NCBI GenBank assembly: GCA_021029095.1
Contig: JAJOHG010000008.1
Span: forward strand, 1,054,001 to 1,118,000
Direction of reading: 5' to 3'
Length of the DNA: 64,000 nt
Origin: Phellopilus nigrolimitatus
Taxonomy: Eukaryota; Basidiomycota; Agaricomycetes; Hymenochaetales; Hymenochaetaceae
Position numbers and translations under genes: made by a program. The notes under the pieces were generated by a model. The model was given only the letters and a program-made list of their open reading frames with translations, was not told the DNA's origin and ran no database searches. How positions within the stretch are numbered: position 1 is the first letter of the stretch; the number at the start of each line of letters is the position of its first letter. Positions 58,061 through 64,000 of this stretch are shown piece after piece.

Positions 58061-58625
58061 AATGAAGTAGAAGAAAATAAAGAGAATGAGTGATGAGGAC
58101 GCTGTAGGTCGAGCTATATGCCGTGTGGAATGGCCTCAGCGTGAGGATGTGGTTGAAGATGAGAGCGGTGGTTACTGTCTGAGATGAAGACAAGGCACGC
58201 GCGTGCCCGGCCACAATAGGGTTCAACACAGTGTGTCACGGTCGGTCACGTTACTATCGCTTGTACTCAGTCACCTTCCCCCCTGCGTACTTCCTTGCTG
58301 AAAACCATGCATTTATAATGTAGTATCGTGTATGCCATACTCAAATTGTCCTTGTCTCCCTTCTACTCTGTAGTGACATCCGTAGGCAACGATGACAAAA
58401 GCATCTCAAGTTGTGGCTCGATTACGGAACAATAGAACTAACTCGGATCGAGCCACGTGCTTAGCCACCATGCTTGAGCAGTAACTGTCATGGGTGTCCG
58501 GAATTCAAGAAACAACGTCGTACACGGTATCGTACACGGTATCGTACAGAAAAAATACAAGTTATAGTCATACAGTCAACCACGCAGGCCGTCAAATGAT
58601 ACAGTACTCAGCCGCACATCAGCAT
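58061..58625. other. Intergenic with a short tandem repeat
   Basis: About 565 bp. Contains a 12-bp unit CGTACACGGTAT repeated about 2.4 times at 58519-58547. No coding frame supportable. Confidence 0.45.
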
Positions 58626-59141
58626 TCATAGTTCCCCTAGCTCCGTGATCTCCACCGCCGTCGCATGAATATCCTCGAGCACAAGCTTCTCCTCCTCACG
58701 CCTGATCGCAAGCTCCGCAGCAAACTCCGCGGCACGCCTTTTCACGCCGAGGCGGCACTTCATCGCGGCCTGGCGCGTCTCCACAGCGCCGAGCGCGCGC
58801 CTGAGATGTTCGATGCGCGTGCATACGCGGATGAGTACCATCACGAGGTAGAGGTACGCGCTTTCAAGGTCCTGGAACATGACAAGCAGCGAGCGCCGGC
58901 GATGCATCTGCTGCATCGACCCGTCGAATGGAATGAAGTAAACGCGTTGGAATTGCATTCTTTTGAAGTGGGCTGTTCAGAAATACTTTTCGTTGTAAGA
59001 GACAGGGTAGACGACTCACTGTAGGAAGTTATGGGTCTGCCACTCGATCTTCTCGCGCATACACATGGGATGCGTATCTTTCACATCTCGGCCGGAAGGA
59101 ACCATTAGGCGAGTAACCATTGGGCAAGGAAAGGCGACCAT
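58626..59141 (-). CDS. Small unknown helical protein
   Basis: Predicted 151 residues from exons 59141-59020 and 58959-58626 (phase 2). The join reads MREKIEWQTHNFLQ then MQFQRVYFIPFDGS. The remainder is a long, charged, Arg/Glu/Ala-rich helix (RRALGAVETRQAAMKCRLG, AEFAAELAIRREEEKLVLED) likely to form a coiled coil, preceded by a moderately hydrophobic segment (SAYLYLVMVLIRVCTRI). Three in-frame ATGs are available at the start (59141 and two downstream), so the N-terminus is uncertain. No known family recognised. Confidence 0.6.
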
Positions 59142-59793
59142 CTCCGCTGTGCGAATATATGTGGGCCGCGAACGCTGAAAGGCGGTAAAGGACCAGAAGC
59201 GGAGAGGGGAAGAGGAAACTCGGTCCTAAGATTCGAGAACAACGCGCTCGCGTCTTATAATGCGTGAGGTCGGTGGCTTGTGGGTCCAGGAAGCAGAAAC
59301 TCGGGGATAGTGTCTTCTGACTTGTGGCTGGAGTGCAATTGCGTTCGTTTTGTAGATTCTCGAGTTCTAAGCGGACTCACGGAAACTTAGACCAGTGCGG
59401 CCTGTGCACATTAATCTATAGTCCAGGCTATGAAGCTGGTATACAAAGCACATTAATTTCACGAGGACACAGATCATACTTAGACTTAGACGGCCTGAAC
59501 TTGATCGAGGATCCCAAAACACCGATGTGGCTGATGACGACGCGAACACACGTGTTCTTGGAGGAAGATCGCTTTTTGATGGCAAAACAGATGTGATGGC
59601 AAAACAGATGTCATCGATGTCCATACAATGAAGGTAGATAAAAGAAAGACGACAAAAACACACGAGTGAACATGCAGTAGCGGATACCCCAGACGCAAGC
59701 CAAGAACCAGACAAACAAAAGAGACAGTAACAGCAGAGCAATAAGGTCAGGCAGACACAAAGAGAGGTGTGTGTGACGGCGCGATCGGAGTGA
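59142..59793. other. Intergenic, no gene seen
   Basis: About 650 bp with only short chance frames on both strands; no start, splice or domain support. Confidence 0.45.
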
Positions 59794-60725
59794 TTACCAG
59801 TACACGTACTCCGCGTTCCTCTTCTCAGATTCTGCGACAGCGATCGTTACGGTGGGAACAGACAGCCTACTAAGTGGACGCGGCAGATAAGGTGAACCGA
59901 CGTATTGCACGGGAGACGGGATCCAAGAGTTGCACGCGGAGCGATTCCCACAAGGCTTTGGCCAGAAGCGCGCCTTGGGGAGACAGGCAAGTGTTGATGC
60001 CCGTTGAACGCCAGAAATTGATGTTATTGGAGCCTTAATATTTCGCAATGAATGACTGATCTCGTGTGCCGGACGAGGCTGACAGGAAGCGGAGACAGCA
60101 TCGTCGACTCGTTCGGACGACACGGCGTTGTCTTTGCCATTGACGATACTATCCGGGCTCTTTAAGTTATTGGCTTCGAGATCGCTTCGGAAGTGAGCCG
60201 CATCTGGCGGGCGGGGAAATGCGTTGATCACCTCCGTCCATCGGGCCAGGTTCCAGACAGAGCCCGCTTCCTCGTTCACTTCGCCGTTTTTCAGGCTCGC
60301 TTGGGCTTCTTTTCGGCCCCAAAGCGGCCTCTCTTTGATCGTCATGAACGCGATTGACTGGCGGGGCAGGTTGTACAGGTACGAGAGGACGCGCGCGAGC
60401 GTGGCGCCGTCCACAGGCCGATCTGCTGCTAAAGCTGGCTGCGATTTCTCCAAGTCAGATGCAGCTGTTCTGGCTTTCCCGGGTCCGAGTCGCCAAGGAA
60501 CCGTTTCTTTCGAGAACGCGGGCGAGCTGATGCAGACTACGGACTCCAGGCGCTTGAGGCGATTTCCCTTGTGCTTGTATAGAATTGCGAAGAACGCGAC
60601 GATGCAGACGATGATGGACAGATCGATAAGGAATAGAAGGGCTGGACGGTGGTGCGAAAATCAGATGGAGCGTCGGCTAATGAGCGGCTGCACTTACTTT
60701 CGCTGTGGATCGAGTCGTTTGGCAT
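59794..60725 (-). CDS. Single-pass membrane protein of unknown function
   Basis: Predicted 291 residues; exons 60725-60698 and 60641-59794 (phase 1). A short N-terminus (MPNDSIHSE) is followed directly by one strongly hydrophobic segment, LLFLIDLSIIVCIVAFFAIL, then a positively charged YKHKGNRLKR, so the remaining roughly 255 residues are predicted to be cytoplasmic. That tail is polar, with AAHFRSDLEANNLKSPDSI, DDAVSASCQPRP and a hydrophobic-basic end. No catalytic motif or recognised domain. The type III-like topology and lack of signal peptide suggest an endomembrane or plasma membrane location. Confidence 0.7.
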
Positions 60726-61146
60726 GATGGCAACGAAAATGCGAGAAGTCGAAAAAGTATGAGGTAGGAAGAACAGGAGCAAGACAGTGGTAAAGCTAGC
60801 ACGTCGAGCGAGAGGGGCAGACATTAGGTGTATTATATATGTCATTTTTGCGGCTGGCATTTTCGAGTGGCTGACCGTTACGCAACATTCAGCAGCTTTG
60901 ATGGAATAATACACTTCCCGAAACGAAAGAATCAATTTGAGTTGTATAAGCTAAATATACGGCTGGACTCTCACCGTACCATATTAGCTTAGATCCTACA
61001 ACAATTGTTCTTGTGGATTGACATTTTGTTACATATTCGGACGAGACTTAGAGCGAACATAACAACCATGTGTGGGGGCATGCAAGCCAAATTCTCAAGG
61101 CAGAGAACAACTCATAAGGAGACGCACCAATAGGCGTCTAGCATTC
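60726..61146. other. Intergenic, no gene seen
   Basis: About 420 bp upstream of the membrane-protein gene and downstream of the phosphatase gene (both on the minus strand). AT-rich; nothing coding supportable. Confidence 0.45.
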
Positions 61147-63102
61147 TCACTGATAATTGCTATCAAGAGTCACTTTCGCCCGCGTCTCGCCGTCTTCCAG
61201 TCTGATCCACGTATCGAGCGCCCCCGTCGGGTCCGGGGATGAGAACACTACATTACGCACACCATGGCCCCAGCCGGCGCTCGAGTAACCTCCGTATCTG
61301 TAAAGAGATCGTTCATATATGCGGGGCTGGGAAGTAATAAAGAAAATACATGTACGTACCCGGAATGTTTGTCGAAGCAGAAAATCACGTCTTTCGTCGG
61401 CTCGCGGACACACCATTCGTTTCCGTGGTCTGCAGCACAGGAATCAGGGTATATGCTTGACACGTTCTTGAAGATTGGCGGAATACATACCATGCCCCGA
61501 GATGACAGCATGCAGGTTCTTGACATTCGCGTTCAACGCGTCCCAGAACGGGTCATCGTTTCCCGCAGAGGATGCCGCGGTCGTAGCTTGTGTAGACCCT
61601 GAACCAAGGAGATCGGCTGGAAGTCGAACAGCGTCTCAATTTACAACTCGGTGCAAGGCAGCTTAGGTATGCACACCGTTCAAGCCAGGGTCCTGAGTGC
61701 TGTTAAGCCCGGGCTGGAGAGCTTGGATAGTGTGTCTGGCCAAAAGTAATAAGGATTTCAAATCAAATGCTATCCCGTAAAAGCCCAAGAGTCTGTACGT
61801 ACGGGGGTATGTGGACGAATGCCAGCGCGCCTCTATTCTCCGCTGGACCCCAAGCTGCGTTCATCGCGGCTGATTCGCTTTCGATCCAGCCGGCGACGGT
61901 TGAGTCGACCCAGTCAGGGACCGCCGTGGCCCCAGTTCCCTCTGAGAAACCTCCTTTATAACAGAAATTGCGACGTATGAGTGGATCTACCTAGGTATAA
62001 AACTGCGATACTACAGTCAACTCACCCCGAGAATCGAAAAACCATAGGATCAAGGATGGTGCGGAATCTAGAGAACGTAAATCAACGCGTATAAACTAAC
62101 GTTGTCCCAATTATTGGCAAGTTCAGTACTGACCTGACTCTTTCGTGTAAACCTTTATGTCTGAGCGTGTCAGGAGCTACAAGGCTTTTGCATGCTAATG
62201 TATTATGCTAGTGACTCACGGGCACCCAGTATGTCCCAGGACCCTCCTCTCCTCCGATGCCAGGTGGTGCGACCCGCGTGTAGCTCCGCGGGGCGACCAA
62301 AAGCTCACGCTTGATCTCTTCGAGGTGCGTAATATTCGCTTCGTTGTCATGATTCTGAGATGCTCGCATGTTAGACTGGCATATACGAAGTATGGCGGCT
62401 GAACGAACGCACCCCGTAAGTTGACGAGAACTTCACTTGCGCCTCGTTGATCGGGACCATAATTTCGTCGATGAGCTTCGTCGAGTTCTCTCTGAACGTG
62501 TCTGGGAGATCGATCTCAGACACTAATAATGCTAAGAGTAATGGAGAGTTGAGCTCACTCTCCCCTGTTATGAGGTCGCCATTCAACACGCTTCGCACCA
62601 ATGACTTTCAGTAAGCATTGGACGCGTAGCAGTACCAGTTAAGCTTACACATAATCCGGCTTCTCGTCGGCGAGGACTGTGCGCATAAGCCGGGTGCTGT
62701 TTACATCCTGCTCGGGGCCCCAGGCATCCCATGGGTTCTCGCCGAAGTGCAGGTCAGAGAAGACGGTCTGCTTGTCGACGCTCTCAATGAGTTCGAGGAA
62801 GAGCGCCGCGAGAAAAAACGCACGATCTTGAATGTCCCGTTTGAATTGAACGTGACGCGAGGCTTGTCGGGGTACGGGTCGGGCACATCTGCGCTGCTCG
62901 CCGTCGCCGCTCGCTCTGCGGGACGCGGCACGTCCAAATAACGTAAGCTTACCGAATCCAGGATACATGTGGCTGACAGTGATTACTCACCGATGGCAAG
63001 CGCAACAGGCTCGCGAGGCGCAGCTGCAGGGAGAGCACCGACGGCTGGGACCGCGTATCTTGTCGCAAATGCCAGCAAGACTGATGAAGCTAGCAAGAGC
63101 AT
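61147..63102 (-). CDS. Secreted calcineurin-like metallophosphatase, DCR2-type
   Basis: Predicted 406 residues from thirteen exons: 63102-62991, 62915-62824, 62767-62649, 62590-62559, 62501-62413, 62354-62220, 62176-62134, 62067-62026, 61953-61803, 61735-61677, 61616-61491, 61429-61360 and 61297-61147. All junctions keep the frame. A signal peptide (LLLASSVLLAFATRYAVPA) precedes the fold. The dinuclear metal site is complete: SDLHFGE (Asp73, His75), NGD (Asp113), GNHDNE (Asn149-His150) and SGHDHGNEWC (His333, His335). The sequence around CFDKHSGYGGYSSAGWGHGVRNVVF is typical of the fungal DCR2-like branch. Length is somewhat below the yeast protein (about 580), mainly at the N-terminus. It is likely an extracellular or vacuolar phosphoesterase; substrate unknown. 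Exons as short as 32-43 nt make it one of the most finely split genes here. Confidence 0.92.
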
Positions 63103-63430
63103 TTCGATGCGAGTGCCAGGTCGGAAAGGAGCCAATTTACAGCTTCGTCTTTGCTAGTACATTCCTATTTTTATTCATGGTCGCTTTAACGCACGTTTGC
63201 ACGTTTCTGTCGTAGACTCGAATTATGTCAGGAATATCTGATATCCACGAACCTCCGCATGGCGCGAAGCAATTGGAAGGTGTTCTATCCAAGGCTCTAC
63301 AGTAATCTGGCCTAAGTCGGTCCAAGCCCTGGCGTCCCTGAAAGCTCGAGTCCGATAGAAGTTCAAGTTACTGTATGCTTAAAAATCCTCATTCAACATT
63401 CGTTTAATGTTTCATGATTGTCGGCATGGT
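63103..63430. other. Intergenic, no gene seen
   Basis: About 330 bp upstream of the phosphatase start. No coding frame supportable. Confidence 0.4.
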
Positions 63431-63667
63431 CTAGAGCGTGACGACTGTATCTGAAATATGTTCAGAACCCCTCAAGTGCTGAAGCACGAGCTCAGCATCC
63501 ATTCCAGGAAGTGCCAGAACAACACTGCGTGTCGAATACAGTGATAATCGCACCACTGATACTTGTGTACCCACCCCTGTATTTGATATCTGCTGCGTCA
63601 GGACACAGAAATTTCTACTTTGAAGCAGAAGCTCTAGTGCCGGGACTTTTGGAAATTTAGAAGGCAT
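63431..63667 (-). CDS. Possible small protein or exon
   Basis: A 78-codon frame from an ATG at 63667 reads VPALELLLQSRNFCVLTQQ, VSVVRLSLYSTRSVVLALPG and ends HISDTVVTL. The hydrophobic pattern is protein-like, but there is no recognised domain or neighbouring splice support. It could be the last exon of a gene or chance. An AT-rich tract with TTTTTAATTT repeats follows at 63777-63806. Confidence 0.28.
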   Translation of the reverse strand: MPSKFPKVPALELLLQSRNFCVLTQQISNTGVGTQVSVVRLSLYSTRSVVLALPGMDAELVLQHLRGSEHISDTVVTL

Positions 63668-64000
63668 GCTACATCTAATCTTGTAAGTGAACGTGCCTTT
63701 ACGAGTAAATATGCATTGTAAACCGGGAGGCTGGAAGACCCGTAAGTTGATAATAAAAGGCCGTCTGATACGACTTTTATTTTTAATTTTTAATTTTTAA
63801 TATTTTCAATTATACGCTGCAGCTCCTCCGGCTACCTCCCACTCCTATCCGTCTAAAAGTGATCACATGGCAACATGTCTTCGAGTCCAGACGCTGCGCC
63901 ACCCCACACCGACACCCCAATACCGGATTCGTCAATCTGACCCCATCTGATCATATCGATTCCGAACTCCGATTGAGATCATCGCCGAACACAGTAGCTG

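Noticed and set aside
59324..59596. 90-codon plus-strand frame
   Set aside because: No homology, splice support or composition signal; likely chance.

Overview
The window is nuclear DNA of a filamentous basidiomycete, most likely a mushroom-forming agaricomycete. Almost every protein-coding gene is cut by many short introns (mostly 45-65 nt, GT-AG with GTGCGT or GTAAGT-like donors). Reading frames in the GC-rich blocks use C or G almost exclusively at third positions. The recognisable proteins (SEH1, CSN5, ribosomal eL20, a Cdc20-family protein, phosphoglucose isomerase, NADP-glutamate dehydrogenase) are eukaryotic and fungal in type. No prokaryotic operon, rRNA, tRNA or CRISPR array was seen.

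Layout. 0-11.3 kb is GC-rich and gene-dense: a type-B carboxylesterase whose 5' end lies outside the window, an alpha/beta hydrolase, an unknown Pro-rich protein, nucleoporin SEH1 and NADP-dependent glutamate dehydrogenase. 11.4-20.5 kb is AT-richer and gene-poor. It holds a 2.55 kb terminal-inverted-repeat element with a 508 bp fold-back MITE nested inside its left terminal repeat, one arm of a roughly 1.5-1.7 kb inverted duplication, and a complete Ser/Thr protein kinase. 20.6-30 kb is a housekeeping block: a paralogue of the unknown Pro-rich protein, a 2-hydroxyacid dehydrogenase with two GC-AG introns, CSN5, eL20, an unknown six-intron gene and an NAD(P)H-type medium-chain reductase. 30-39.3 kb is a duplication patchwork: two further copies of a small gene family whose proteins end in a CaaX-type box, the second inverted-duplication arm, two small MITEs, a frameshifted second carboxylesterase, a truncated copy of the medium-chain reductase, and a duplicated promoter-like segment leading into a GPI-anchored wall protein. 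40-64 kb is again ordinary gene space: a disordered nuclear-type protein, a divergent Cdc20/Cdh1-family APC/C activator, phosphoglucose isomerase, a 1977-residue protein with ten tandem C2HC zinc-finger-like repeats, four smaller genes of unknown role and a secreted DCR2-like metallophosphatase with 13 exons.

The most novel-looking items are three. (1) A dispersed three-copy small-protein family (14.8, 31.4 and 33.4 kb) keeps its intron positions and its C-terminal prenylation-type box in every copy, although two copies carry frameshifts. (2) An exon-duplicated array of C2HC fingers in which all eleven introns are phase 2 and most fingers occupy one exon. (3) A two-member unknown family (4.8-6.4 kb and 20.6-22.1 kb) with little overall similarity but identical intron phases and two conserved helices. 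CDS coordinates span first to last coding base including introns. All exon structures were derived by hand from splice consensus plus reading-frame continuity, and none has transcript support here.
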